From Paenibacillus thermotolerans (GTDB taxonomy: Bacteria; Bacillota; Bacilli; Paenibacillales; YIM-B00363), in the NCBI RefSeq assembly GCF_028745515.1, contig NZ_JAQZSG010000028.1, positions 1 to 64,000 on the forward strand: a stretch of 64,000 bases of DNA, given 5' to 3'. Position 1 is the first letter of the stretch, and each line of letters opens with the position of its first letter. Positions 32,491 to 40,942 of this stretch are shown here, piece after piece. Below the pieces are notes generated by a model that saw only the letters and a program-made list of their open reading frames with translations, was not told the DNA's origin and did not search any database. The position numbers were made by a program, and so were the translations under genes.

Positions 32491-33489
32491 ATGGCGGAGG
32501 TTTTGGTTGAAGAGCATCGCGGCGGCGCGCTGGAAAACGTGCATCACGGACATATTTGCGGGGTCGATGAAACAGGCCGTGTCATTTACAGCGCAGGAGA
32601 CCCGGAATGGGTTTCCTATATGCGCTCGGCCGCCAAGCCGTTTCAGGCGATTCCGTCCTTCGTGCACGGCATCGGCGCCAAGTTCGGGCTTACCGATGAG
32701 GAGTTGACGATGCTTACCGCTTCGCATCGCGCCGAGCCGCACCATATGAAGGCGCTCGAGTCGATGCTCGGCAAAATCGGAATCGACGAAAGCGCGCTCG
32801 TTTGCGCCTCGACGTATCCGTTAAGCCCGAAGTTTCGGGATTTGCTGGTCGTTGAAGGCAAGCCTCAGCGGCGCTTATACCATAATTGCTCCGGCAAGCA
32901 TCTGGGCGTGTTGGCGCTCTGCAAAGCGATGGGTTACGGCACCGACGGATACGCGGACAAGGATCATCCGGCGCAGAAGGAAATTTTGGAGGCCGTTTCG
33001 GCGTTCTCCGGGCTGTCCGCCGACGAGATTACGCTCGGCATCGACGGCTGCGGCTTTCCGGTTTTTGCGCTGCCGCTGCGGAATATTGCAAACATGTTCC
33101 TAAAGCTTGCCTGCCCGGATTTGCTGGAGCAGCCGGAGCTGCGCAAAGCCGCCTCCGAGGTTTCCCGGCTTATGAACGAGAATCACGATTACGTGTCCGC
33201 ACCGTGGTTCATTTGCTCGAATTTGCTCAAGGACCCGAACATCTCGGCCAAGGGCGGAGCCAAGGGCATCTACGGGTTTGCGCTGCGGAAGGAGCGCATC
33301 GCGTTCGCGCTGAAGGTGCTGGACGGCTCCGAGGACGAGTGGCCGTTAATCATTGCGTCCATTCTGGAACAGATCAATTACGACAACAAAGAGACGATCG
33401 AACGTATGTATCGGCTCTCGCAAAGGGAGATAAGAAACGACGCAAGCATCGTAGTGGGAAGCAGCAAAGCGGTATTTCATCTACAATAG
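32491..33489 (+). CDS. L-asparaginase (AnsA/Rhizobium type II-like family)
   Basis: A 332-residue cytosolic protein of the asparaginase family found in Rhizobium etli and Firmicutes. Family marks are VDETGRVIYSAGDPEWVSYMRSAAKPFQAI (with the Ser-Ala-Lys-Pro motif), LTASHRAEPHHM, HNCSGKHLGVLALCKAMG and LGIDGCGFPVFALPLRNIA. It hydrolyses L-asparagine to aspartate and ammonia; activity on glycosyl-asparagine has not been shown to my knowledge. Its place between two alpha-mannosidases in one operon (45 and 36 nt gaps) suggests that asparagine is freed when imported N-linked glycans or glycopeptides are broken down. The ATG follows CGGAGGGA. Confidence 0.88.
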   Translation: MAEVLVEEHRGGALENVHHGHICGVDETGRVIYSAGDPEWVSYMRSAAKPFQAIPSFVHGIGAKFGLTDEELTMLTASHRAEPHHMKALESMLGKIGIDESALVCASTYPLSPKFRDLLVVEGKPQRRLYHNCSGKHLGVLALCKAMGYGTDGYADKDHPAQKEILEAVSAFSGLSADEITLGIDGCGFPVFALPLRNIANMFLKLACPDLLEQPELRKAASEVSRLMNENHDYVSAPWFICSNLLKDPNISAKGGAKGIYGFALRKERIAFALKVLDGSEDEWPLIIASILEQINYDNKETIERMYRLSQREIRNDASIVVGSSKAVFHLQ

Positions 33490-33525
33490 AAGCCGCCTAC
33501 TTGAAACGAGGGATGACAGAACATT

Positions 33526-36255
33526 ATGGGGCACAAAAAGACAGCGCACATCATTTCCCACACGCATTGGGATAGAGAGTGGTATTTACCGTACGAAAAG
33601 CATCACGTCCGTTTAGTTGAGCTGATGGACGACTTGATCGAGCTGATGGAGAACGATCCGGAATACCGGTATTTCCATCTCGACGGTCAAACGATTATTT
33701 TGGAAGATTATTTGCAGGTTCGCCCGGAAAAGCGTCTGCAGCTCGAGAAGCTCATCCGCGAAGGGCGCATTCAAATCGGCCCATGGTATATATTGCAGGA
33801 CGAGTTCCTGACGAGCAGCGAGGCGAACATCCGCAACCTGCTGATCGGACATAAGGACGCCGCGGGCTGGGGCTCGATCTCCAAGCTGGGCTATTTCCCC
33901 GATTCGTTCGGGAATATGGGGCAGGCGCCGCAAATTTTGAAGCAGGCCGATATCGATACGGCGGTGTTCGGCAGAGGCGTAACGCCGACCGGCTTCAACA
34001 ATACGGTCGATCATAACGCCAATTACGAATCCCCGTATTCGGAGATGGTATGGCAGTCTCCGGACGGCTCGCAGGTGCTCGGCATATTGTTTGCGAACTG
34101 GTACAGCAACGGCAATGAAGTGGCTGCAGGCGAGGAAGCGGCTAAGAAGTATTGGGACAGCCGCATTACGGCAGCCGAAAAATTCGCCTCGACGAAGCAT
34201 CTGCTGTTCATGAACGGCTGCGATCACCAGCCGGTTCAGAAGAATTTGTCGCAGGCGCTGGCCGACGCAAGAAAGCAGTTCCCGGACGTAAACTTCGTCC
34301 ATTCCAACTTCGATGATTATATCGCTGCCGTACGCGAAAGCTTGCCGGAGGAGCTGCAAGTCGTGAAAGGCGAGCTCCGCAGCCAGCGGACGGACGGCTG
34401 GGGAACGCTCGTCAACACCGCTTCCTCCCGCGTATATATCAAGCAGGCCAATGAGCGCGGCCAAACGCTGCTTGAGAAAGTAGCGGAGCCGCTGGCGGCC
34501 GTGGCGCAATTGCAAGGCAAGGAAGCGCCGAAGCACTTGTTTACGTATGCGTGGAAAACGTTGATGCAAAACCATCCGCACGACAGCATTTGCGGCTGCA
34601 GCGTGGATGAGGTGCATCGGGAAATGATGACCCGATTTGAGAAAAGCCGCCATGTTGCGGAATCGATCGTCGATCAGAGCACGGAATATTTGGAAAAGCT
34701 GATCGACACGAGCGCGTTCAAGCACTATGGCGAATCGGCGCGGCCGCTCATCGTATGGAACACGACCGGCTGGTCGCGCAGCGGAACGGTGCGCGTGAAG
34801 CTCGATGTCAAACGCGTATACTTCCGCGAGGGCTACAATTTCGAGCAAATGCGCAGCATGGTGAAGGAGCTGCCGCTCGGCGAGCGCACGCTTGTCGACG
34901 CACAAGGCAACGCCGTGCCGTGCACGGTGAAGGATCTGGGCATTCAATTCGGCTATGATTTGCCGAACGACAAATTCCGCCAGCCGTATTTCGCAAGAAC
35001 GGTGGAGCTGGAATTCGAAGCCGTGAACGTGCCTTCCGTCGGCTATCAAACGTACGCTTGGGTCGAGGGTGCGCAGTCCGCCGCCGCTTCGGGCAGCTTG
35101 GTCGTATCGGAACGAACGATGGAGAACGAGCTGCTGCGCGTCCGCATCGCGGATAACGGTACGCTCGAAGTGACGGATAAGCGCAGCGGCCGTACGTTTG
35201 CCGGCCTTGGGGTATATGAAAATACCGGCGATATCGGCAACGAATATATGTATATGCAGCCTCCTGGCGAAGCTCCGATTACGACGGAAGCGCTCCAAGC
35301 GGATATCCGCTTGGTGGAGGATACGCCGTACCGCGCGACGTTCGAAACCGTTCTTATGCTGAACGTGCCGAAGCGGGCCGACGAACTGCTGAAGCAAGAG
35401 CGCGATGAGATTGTTTGGTTTAACGCCCGCAAGGCGCAGCGCGTCGCCGAGACGGTTACGCTCGCCATTAAGACGCTCGTTACGCTGGAGAAGCATGCGG
35501 AAGGCGTCAAGATCAGCACTACGTTCGACAATCAAGCCGAGGATCACAGGCTTCGCGTGCTGTTCCCGACGGGAATCGACGGCGCCGTGCATTACGCCGA
35601 TTCCATCTTCGAAGTGGCGAAGCGGGACAACGAGCCTGCACCGGAGTGGAAAAATCCGAGCTATTGCCATCATCAGCAAGCGTTCGTCAACTTGAACGAC
35701 GGCAAGGCGGGACTTACGATCGCCAACAAGGGCTTGAACGAGTACGAGGTGCTGCGCGACGGGCGCGGGACGATCGCCGTGACGCTGCTCCGCGCGGTCG
35801 GAGAGCTCGGCGACTGGGGCGTATTCCCGACGCCGGAGGCGCAATGCAAAGGCGTTCATACGATGGAATACATGATCATTCCGCACGGCGAAGACCGCTA
35901 CGCATCGTTCGCCGCCGCCTATCAGTTCCAAGTGCCTTGGGCGGCCGTGCAAGCGGACGTTCATGAAGGCAGCCTGCCGGCTTCGCACTCGTGGCTGCAG
36001 TGGAAAGCGGACACGCTTGCATTGTCTACGCTGAAAGCGGCCGAATCGAGCGGCGATATCGTCGTCCGTTGGTTCAATATGGCGCCGGAGGCGGCGGAAG
36101 TAAGCGTGAAGCCGGGCTTCCCGGTTGAGGCGCTGCTTCACAGCGACGTGCTGGAGCGCAGAAAGAGCCCGATCCCTGCGACGGAAGGAAGCGCAACGTT
36201 CTCCGTTAAGGGCAGCGAAATCGTAACGATCTGTGCCGTTCCGAAAAGCGAATAA
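33526..36255 (+). CDS. GH38 alpha-mannosidase (MngB-like)
   Basis: A 909-residue enzyme whose catalytic domain begins at the N terminus: HIISHTHWDREWYLPYE (His12, His14, Asp16) and GYFPDSFGNMGQAPQIL (nucleophile Asp126). This layout is that of MngB-type mannosidases, which act on 2-O-mannosyl-glycerate and similar small substrates or on mannosyl oligosaccharides. A further zinc/catalytic region is NHPHDSICGCSVDEVHREM. It lacks the N-terminal beta module of the first GH38 and a signal peptide. It is the last gene of the operon and is followed by a strong terminator. Confidence 0.92.
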   Translation: MGHKKTAHIISHTHWDREWYLPYEKHHVRLVELMDDLIELMENDPEYRYFHLDGQTIILEDYLQVRPEKRLQLEKLIREGRIQIGPWYILQDEFLTSSEANIRNLLIGHKDAAGWGSISKLGYFPDSFGNMGQAPQILKQADIDTAVFGRGVTPTGFNNTVDHNANYESPYSEMVWQSPDGSQVLGILFANWYSNGNEVAAGEEAAKKYWDSRITAAEKFASTKHLLFMNGCDHQPVQKNLSQALADARKQFPDVNFVHSNFDDYIAAVRESLPEELQVVKGELRSQRTDGWGTLVNTASSRVYIKQANERGQTLLEKVAEPLAAVAQLQGKEAPKHLFTYAWKTLMQNHPHDSICGCSVDEVHREMMTRFEKSRHVAESIVDQSTEYLEKLIDTSAFKHYGESARPLIVWNTTGWSRSGTVRVKLDVKRVYFREGYNFEQMRSMVKELPLGERTLVDAQGNAVPCTVKDLGIQFGYDLPNDKFRQPYFARTVELEFEAVNVPSVGYQTYAWVEGAQSAAASGSLVVSERTMENELLRVRIADNGTLEVTDKRSGRTFAGLGVYENTGDIGNEYMYMQPPGEAPITTEALQADIRLVEDTPYRATFETVLMLNVPKRADELLKQERDEIVWFNARKAQRVAETVTLAIKTLVTLEKHAEGVKISTTFDNQAEDHRLRVLFPTGIDGAVHYADSIFEVAKRDNEPAPEWKNPSYCHHQQAFVNLNDGKAGLTIANKGLNEYEVLRDGRGTIAVTLLRAVGELGDWGVFPTPEAQCKGVHTMEYMIIPHGEDRYASFAAAYQFQVPWAAVQADVHEGSLPASHSWLQWKADTLALSTLKAAESSGDIVVRWFNMAPEAAEVSVKPGFPVEALLHSDVLERRKSPIPATEGSATFSVKGSEIVTICAVPKSE

Positions 36256-36267
36256 CGTACTGTGCAG

Positions 36268-36315
36268 AAGCATCCCTTCCCCGTTATTGTATAACGGCGG
36301 CAGGGATGCTTTTTA
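36268..36315 (+). terminator. Terminator of the cutC-mannosidase operon
   Basis: AAGCATCCCT (36268-36277) pairs with AGGGATGCTT (36302-36311), followed by a T run. An inner CCGTTAT/ATAACGG hairpin sits in the loop. Confidence 0.88.
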
Positions 36316-36390
36316 TGTTTGCAGGATTAACGAAGGGGACGCGCGAATACAATGAGGTGATTCACAACTACTCAAAGAGGTGAGAAGCCT

Positions 36391-37656
36391 GTGGGCCTCC
36401 CGCATATCATCCAGTGGAAACGACCGACCCCGGGAGGAGTACGCATACCGCCGGAGAAACGGCTGTCGAAGGAAGCGGCGACGACGATCGCCATTCACAG
36501 CTGCTATCAGCTGGGCGCTTCCATGTCGGGCGTCTTTCTGAATTTATACTTATGGCGGCTGACGGAAAGCTTGTTTATAAACGGGTTATACACGTTGCTT
36601 ACCTACGTGATCGGCCCTTTCGCCTTCGCATTTGCCGGGAAGTTCGCGAAGACGCGGGACCGGTTGTTCACGTATCGGCTCGGGATCGGTTCGACGGCGC
36701 TGTTTTATTTTTTCGTGATCGTTGCGGGAGAGCGGGTCGTCGATTACTTTTACTTGTTCGCGCTGCTTTCGGGCATATCCGCCGGATTTTACTGGTTAGG
36801 CTATTTGACGCTGATGTATGACGTATCTACTGACGACAACCGCATTCGGTATCTAGGCTTGAATTCGATCGCCTTTAACCTGGCGGGCTTGATCGGGCCG
36901 GCTTTCGCGGGCTTTCTGATCAGCAGAAGCGGCGGTTTGCAGGGTTATATGATCGTGTTTACGCTGGCCTTCTTCATGTTTTTGCTTACAACGGTCGGCA
37001 GCTTCCGTCTGAAGTCGGTCGGAACGCATCATAAATCGTACTATTTGCGGATGCTGCCGTTGCTTTATCGGAAAAACAAGCCGTTTCGCCACGGGTTGTA
37101 CGGCTGGCTGTTTATCGGCATGTATCAAGGGCTGATGCTGTTTTTGCCGAATATTTTGCTTTACGCCGTGTTGGAGAAGGAGGATTTGGTCGGCTATGCG
37201 GGCGGACTTCTGCTCGCTTTGACCGTGACGACGAGCTATTTGTTGTCCCGGTTCGGACGGGGAGAGCTGGCGAAGCGTTACATTATGGTTGCAGCCGTCA
37301 GCTTTACTTCCGGCGCTCTTATTTTGCTCGTATTCGGGGTTCATGTGTGGTCGGTGCTGCTGTTCGCGGTATCGTTTTTCGGCTTTACGCCGTTATTGGT
37401 CAATTCGTTCTCCGCCTATCATTACCGGTTGGTGGGCCAGCTGCCCTTGAAAGGAAATTTGCGGATCGAGACGATCGTGGCGCGCGAATCGTTCATTAAT
37501 GCGGGCCGGGTGCTGGGGCTGCTGTTTTTGATCATGCTGTCGGCGGACATATACAGCAGGTGGCTTGGCGCGGTGATCGTTGCCGCTTCGCTGATGCAGT
37601 TTCATTTTGCCTGGGTGATTAAGCCGGAAGGGAAGCCCGAGGAGTCTGCAGGTTAA
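36391..37656 (+). CDS. MFS transporter
   Basis: A 421-residue membrane protein with about twelve hydrophobic segments and a 35-residue cytoplasmic N-terminal tail (RPTPGGVRIPPEKRLSKEAATT). The inner loop after segment two (AGKFAKTRDRLFTYRLG) is a weak form of the MFS motif A. The substrate is unknown; it lies just after the mannosidase operon but has its own start region after the terminator. The start is GTG 36391, with AAAGAGGTGAG 6 nt upstream. Confidence 0.82.
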   Translation: MGLPHIIQWKRPTPGGVRIPPEKRLSKEAATTIAIHSCYQLGASMSGVFLNLYLWRLTESLFINGLYTLLTYVIGPFAFAFAGKFAKTRDRLFTYRLGIGSTALFYFFVIVAGERVVDYFYLFALLSGISAGFYWLGYLTLMYDVSTDDNRIRYLGLNSIAFNLAGLIGPAFAGFLISRSGGLQGYMIVFTLAFFMFLLTTVGSFRLKSVGTHHKSYYLRMLPLLYRKNKPFRHGLYGWLFIGMYQGLMLFLPNILLYAVLEKEDLVGYAGGLLLALTVTTSYLLSRFGRGELAKRYIMVAAVSFTSGALILLVFGVHVWSVLLFAVSFFGFTPLLVNSFSAYHYRLVGQLPLKGNLRIETIVARESFINAGRVLGLLFLIMLSADIYSRWLGAVIVAASLMQFHFAWVIKPEGKPEESAG

Positions 37657-37664
37657 CGGCGCTT

Positions 37665-37898
37665 ATGCATAAATACAGGGGCGTTGCCGCATACTTTCCG
37701 AAAAAAAGGATGTGGCAGCGGTTGGATAACAAAAACGGCAAACAGGACGTTCGTCCGTCGATTACGAATTACGACTGGGTGTGGGGAAGCGATCAGGATC
37801 AGTACGTGAAGGATGAGGCGTCGGCGACGATCGTGCCCGCGCAGGAGACAACGTCGGGGGCGGAAGGAAACGAAGGCGCGGAAGATGCGGCGGAGTGA
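37665..37898 (+). CDS. Small acidic protein of unknown function
   Basis: A 77-residue frame starting 8 nt after the MFS stop. It has a basic, aromatic first half (HKYRGVAAYFPKKRMWQRLDNKNGK), a WVWGSDQDQYVKDE centre and an acidic Glu/Ala/Gly tail. Codon use is GC-biased at third positions like the neighbours, and a good terminator follows immediately, both of which favour a real gene. The ribosome binding site is weak and may rely on coupling with the MFS gene. I recognise no family. Confidence 0.5.
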   Translation: MHKYRGVAAYFPKKRMWQRLDNKNGKQDVRPSITNYDWVWGSDQDQYVKDEASATIVPAQETTSGAEGNEGAEDAAE

Positions 37899-37907
37899 TT
37901 GATATAG

Positions 37908-37939
37908 GGTTGCCGGGCTTGCTTCGGCGGCCTTTTTTT
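37908..37939 (+). terminator. Rho-independent terminator
   Basis: GGTTGCCG (37908-37915) pairs with CGGCGGCC (37925-37932) including G-T wobbles, followed by seven T. It supports the reality of the small gene upstream. Confidence 0.75.
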
Positions 37940-37997
37940 GTTTTGGCCTTGCGGCGGTGGGGATTGGAAAAATGCTGGAGTTTGAACGTACGTCTGG

Positions 37998-38405
37998 ATC
38001 GGTAAAGCAGCTGAAGTGCCGGTAGTGTGCCGGGGGGCGGTGAAAGTGTGGATGTGGTGGGCGAGCGTTAAGAAGCTGGATTGGAATGAGGCGGGTGAAC
38101 GGTAGTGTTGCTGGTTGGGGGGCGGTAAGGTAGCTGAAAGTGTAGCGGGGGATTTGATTTGGTGATCGAAAAAGTAGGCGAAGTGTCGGTGGTGTGTGTC
38201 GGGGAGCGAGAAAATGTGATATGTGCGGGGGGAGCGTTAAAGTAGCTGGAATGAGATGGAGCGGGCGAACGTGTAAAGTAGCTGGAGTGAGATGGGTGGG
38301 CGAACGGTAAAGTAGCTGGAGTGGTATATGGTATGTAAGGGGCAAACGGTGAAGCAGCTGAGGTGTGACGCAGTTTGTGCGTACGGAAAAGCAGCCTGGT
38401 GTCCC
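37998..38405. repeat. Degenerate G-rich minisatellite
   Basis: About a dozen imperfect units of 22-45 nt lie in tandem. A unit starts with a form of GGTAAAGTAGCTGGAGTG and ends with a form of GGGCGAAC. The clearest run is 38236-38270, 38271-38305 (35 nt each) and 38306-38347 (42 nt); worn units extend left to about 38000. The plus strand is strongly rich in G and poor in C, with several runs of four or more G. No plausible protein is encoded on either strand. Confidence 0.75.
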
Positions 38406-38427
38406 ACAGAAAATTGTAACAACACTA

Positions 38428-38603
38428 TGAGTTGCTATTGTGCCTTTATTTGCTCTCGCTAGAAAAATAGCATCACGAGGAGTTGCTAACGACGACAAAA
38501 CCGGCTCCAAATCACTGATTTGGCCCCAATAGCAACTCCAGGTGTTGCTAATTTCCGGACGAGCCTCCAAAAGCGCCTAATAGCAACTCGAGAAGTTGCT
38601 ATT
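38428..38603. repeat. Cluster of AATAGCAACT palindromes
   Basis: Four units based on AATAGCAACT and its complement AGTTGCTATT occur at about 38430-38439 (half), 38466-38490 (worn), 38528-38553 and 38579-38603. The last is a perfect 10-bp inverted repeat with a 5-nt loop. They start about 50-60 nt apart and differ from the minisatellite to their left. Confidence 0.75.
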
Positions 38604-38691
38604 TTCTGCGGCGCCGTTTTGCCTTGATTTTTAGGCCCGGTTGAATCACAATGATCATGATCAAAATTGTTTCCAAAACGGGGAGGACGCT

Positions 38692-39150
38692 ATGAGAGAA
38701 GCGTATTTGTTCGAAAGATTCGAGAAATCGTGGGCTCAGCTGCTGCAAAAAGTAGAACATTGTCCCGAGGATAAGCGGGGAGTCGTTCCGGCCGGGTGCA
38801 ATAACAATATTCATTGGCATCTCGGGCACATCTTATCGGTTACGGATTCCATCCTGTTCGGTTATACGGGGCAAACGGGCAAAGTGCCGAACGAATTCAA
38901 GGGCTATTTCGGCAACGGGACGAAGCCGGCCGATTGGACGGGAGACGTTCCTTCATGGGAGACGGTGACCGCTCTGCTGAAGGAACAGCCGGGCCATATT
39001 CGAACCGCCTTCCAAGGCAAAATGAACGAGCCGATAACGAAAGAAAATTTCTTGAAGGCCGAAACGGTAGAAGAGCTGCTGGTGGGCGTGCTGCAGCATG
39101 AAGCGGGTCATGCCGGCAATATCGGCACAATGCTGAAGCTGTTGGCATAA
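38692..39150 (+). CDS. DinB-family protein
   Basis: A 152-residue protein of the DinB/YfiT four-helix-bundle family. Candidate metal-binding histidines are in NIHWHLGHILSVTDSI (about residues 41-56) and VLQHEAGHAGNIGTML near the C terminus, matching the usual three-His site. Family members include thiol transferases (bacillithiol S-transferases) and many of unknown function. GGGGAGGA precedes the ATG at 38692; the frame opens earlier at 38641. A strong terminator follows. Confidence 0.85.
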   Translation: MREAYLFERFEKSWAQLLQKVEHCPEDKRGVVPAGCNNNIHWHLGHILSVTDSILFGYTGQTGKVPNEFKGYFGNGTKPADWTGDVPSWETVTALLKEQPGHIRTAFQGKMNEPITKENFLKAETVEELLVGVLQHEAGHAGNIGTMLKLLA

Positions 39151-39218
39151 GATCGACCTGTCGGAGAATCGGCCAATGGCGCCGAAGCGAAAGTCGCCTG
39201 AAATAAGAACTACAACCG

Positions 39219-39248
39219 CTCCCCCTCTGCGAGAGGGGGAGTTTTTTT
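39219..39248 (+). terminator. Terminator of the dinB-like gene
   Basis: CTCCCCCTCT (39219-39228) pairs with AGAGGGGGAG (39232-39241) around a 3-nt loop, followed by seven T. Confidence 0.9.
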
Positions 39249-39274
39249 CTCCAGAAGCAAATTTTGAACCACAG

Positions 39275-39485
39275 CTTCAAAATAACGGACACCATAGCCG
39301 CTATATCGCCAATTTGCCTGCTGTCAATTCGGTAACGGACACCACAGACGCTAAAACCCGATTTTTGACGCTGATCCCTGATTTATCGAGGCAATAACTG
39401 CAGTGGTGTCCGTTACAACTGCGAACTCCGTTCATAACGCCGAATAACTGCACCCGTGTCCCTTAAAGCGAACCGTCAGGCGGTT
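39275..39485. repeat. Dispersed intergenic repeat, copy B
   Basis: This copy begins with CTTCAAAATAACGGACA, the same left end as copy C (49395). It contains a perfect 13-bp inverted repeat: TAACGGACACCAC (39333-39345) and GTGGTGTCCGTTA (39403-39415). A second TAACGGACACCA lies to the left (about 39283) and a worn GTGTCCCTTA to the right, so the element is an array of related inverted words. It sits between the dinB-like terminator and the gerA operon and has no gene. Confidence 0.85.
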
Positions 39486-39569
39486 ATCTTATGTATAAAG
39501 CATGGGGCTTCTACCAAAATTAACCCTATAACAAACTTGGCGCGTTTGCTGCCCAGGGAGGGGAAAAGC

Positions 39570-40928
39570 ATGGCGGAACAGCTTTCGCAGCGCTTGAAGC
39601 GTTGGTTGGAGGAGCACCTGTCCGCTTCGGCGGATTTTATATCGCAGGAGCTGAAGCACGGCGAAGCCATCGTCCATCTGGTTTATTTTAAAAGCATCTG
39701 CGATGAGGAAAGAATTCGAAAATTAATCGTCCAGCCGTTTTACGAAAATATTGTAAGTCCGGAGCATTTCGCCGCATATGTGGACTCGATCGCGAAACAG
39801 AAGAGCGTCAAGAGCGAGCAGGATTTGCTCCAGAGCATCATGCAGGGGACGCTGATCGTTCTTGTCCATAACAGTCTGTTTTTGATCGACGTCAAAAAGA
39901 ACGTTAACAATTCCGTAGGCGATACGAGCGTAGAAAACTCGATTCTCGGCACAAAGAAAGCGTTCGGGGAAAATTTGGAGGTAAACGTAAACATCATTCG
40001 CACCCGATACCCGCTTTCTTCCCTTACCGTTGAAACGACAACGGTCGGCACTTTGGTGAAAACGCCGGTGGCTCTTATTTTCGATCGGGAGCTTGTTGAG
40101 GAACGCGTGTTGGAAGAAGTGAAGGAATCGCTGAAGACCGTGAAAACCGGGCTGATCCAATCGGGCTCGCAGCTGCAGCGGGATATCGCGCCGAGAAAAA
40201 GAACTTTGTTTCCGACGCAAATGATTACGGAAAGACCGGACCGTTCGGTATTCAATTTGTCGCAGGGAAAAGTGCTGCTGCTGCTCGACGGATCGCCGTT
40301 TGCCGTGATTATGCCCGCCGTATTCTACGATTTTATGTCGGCGGTGGACGACATGTACGAGCATTTTTGGGTAAGCCGGTTTCTTCTGATCATTCGATAT
40401 GCCGCATTGCTCATTAGCTTAACGCTCTCGGCGCTTTATGTGGCCGTAACGTCCTACAATCCGGATTTTCTGCGCGTGCAGCTGGCATTGTCGATTGCGG
40501 GGAGCCGAGCGCCGGTCCCTTATCCGTCCTACATCGAAGTATTATTTATGCTGCTGATCGTAGAGCTGCTGGTGGAAGCGAGCATTCGGCTGCCGCGGGC
40601 GATCGGGTCCACAGCGACGACCGTAGGCGGTTTGATATTGGGGCAAGCGGCCTCCCAGGCCGGACTTGTCAGCAACATTATGATCATCGTGGTGGCGACG
40701 GTGGCGATTTCCAGCTTCGTCGTACCGATCAACGAGATGTCAGCCAGTATGCGGGTGGCCAAATATTTCATTTTGGCAGTGACGACCGTTTTCGGCTTTG
40801 TTGGGCTTCTTGTTTCCTTCATTTTATTAGTTGCTTATCTGGTGCACTTGGATAGCTTCGGACAGCCGTATTTGAAGCTGTTTCGGGAAAATCCGAACAA
40901 CGAGCGGCAAGTCAGAAGAATGGAATAA
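39570..40928 (+). CDS. Spore germination receptor subunit A (GerA family)
   Basis: A 452-residue inner spore membrane protein of the GerAA/GerKA/GerBA family. A soluble N-terminal domain (about 1-250; HLVYFKSICDEERIRKLIVQPF, NTVETTTVGT-type strand as SLTVETTTVGTLVKTPVALIF) is followed by the membrane part with about five segments, including FDFMSAVDDMYEHFW-like YDFMSAVDDMYEHFWVSRFLLIIRYAALL and LPRAIGSTATTVGGLILGQAASQAGLVSNIMIIVVA. It forms a nutrient receptor with the next two genes. GGGAGGGG sets the ATG at 39570. A weak sigma-G-like -35 (TGTATA 39492) lies upstream, but no good -10 is visible. Confidence 0.92.
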   Translation: MAEQLSQRLKRWLEEHLSASADFISQELKHGEAIVHLVYFKSICDEERIRKLIVQPFYENIVSPEHFAAYVDSIAKQKSVKSEQDLLQSIMQGTLIVLVHNSLFLIDVKKNVNNSVGDTSVENSILGTKKAFGENLEVNVNIIRTRYPLSSLTVETTTVGTLVKTPVALIFDRELVEERVLEEVKESLKTVKTGLIQSGSQLQRDIAPRKRTLFPTQMITERPDRSVFNLSQGKVLLLLDGSPFAVIMPAVFYDFMSAVDDMYEHFWVSRFLLIIRYAALLISLTLSALYVAVTSYNPDFLRVQLALSIAGSRAPVPYPSYIEVLFMLLIVELLVEASIRLPRAIGSTATTVGGLILGQAASQAGLVSNIMIIVVATVAISSFVVPINEMSASMRVAKYFILAVTTVFGFVGLLVSFILLVAYLVHLDSFGQPYLKLFRENPNNERQVRRME

Positions 40929-40942
40929 AGGGGTCCGGGCGA

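Noticed and set aside
33613-36273. An 886-codon open frame opposite the second GH38 gene
   Set aside because: It is the antisense of a GC-rich gene with strong GH38 motifs; the protein is rich in Arg, His and Leu and shows no family pattern.
37653-38570. A 305-codon open frame on the minus strand
   Set aside because: It runs through the minisatellite and the palindromes, and its protein is a low-complexity Pro/Leu/Thr/His series that mirrors the repeat. There is no ribosome binding site or known domain.
37998-38603. A CRISPR array
   Set aside because: The repeats are degenerate, the units vary in length, there are no unique spacers of constant size and no cas gene is near.
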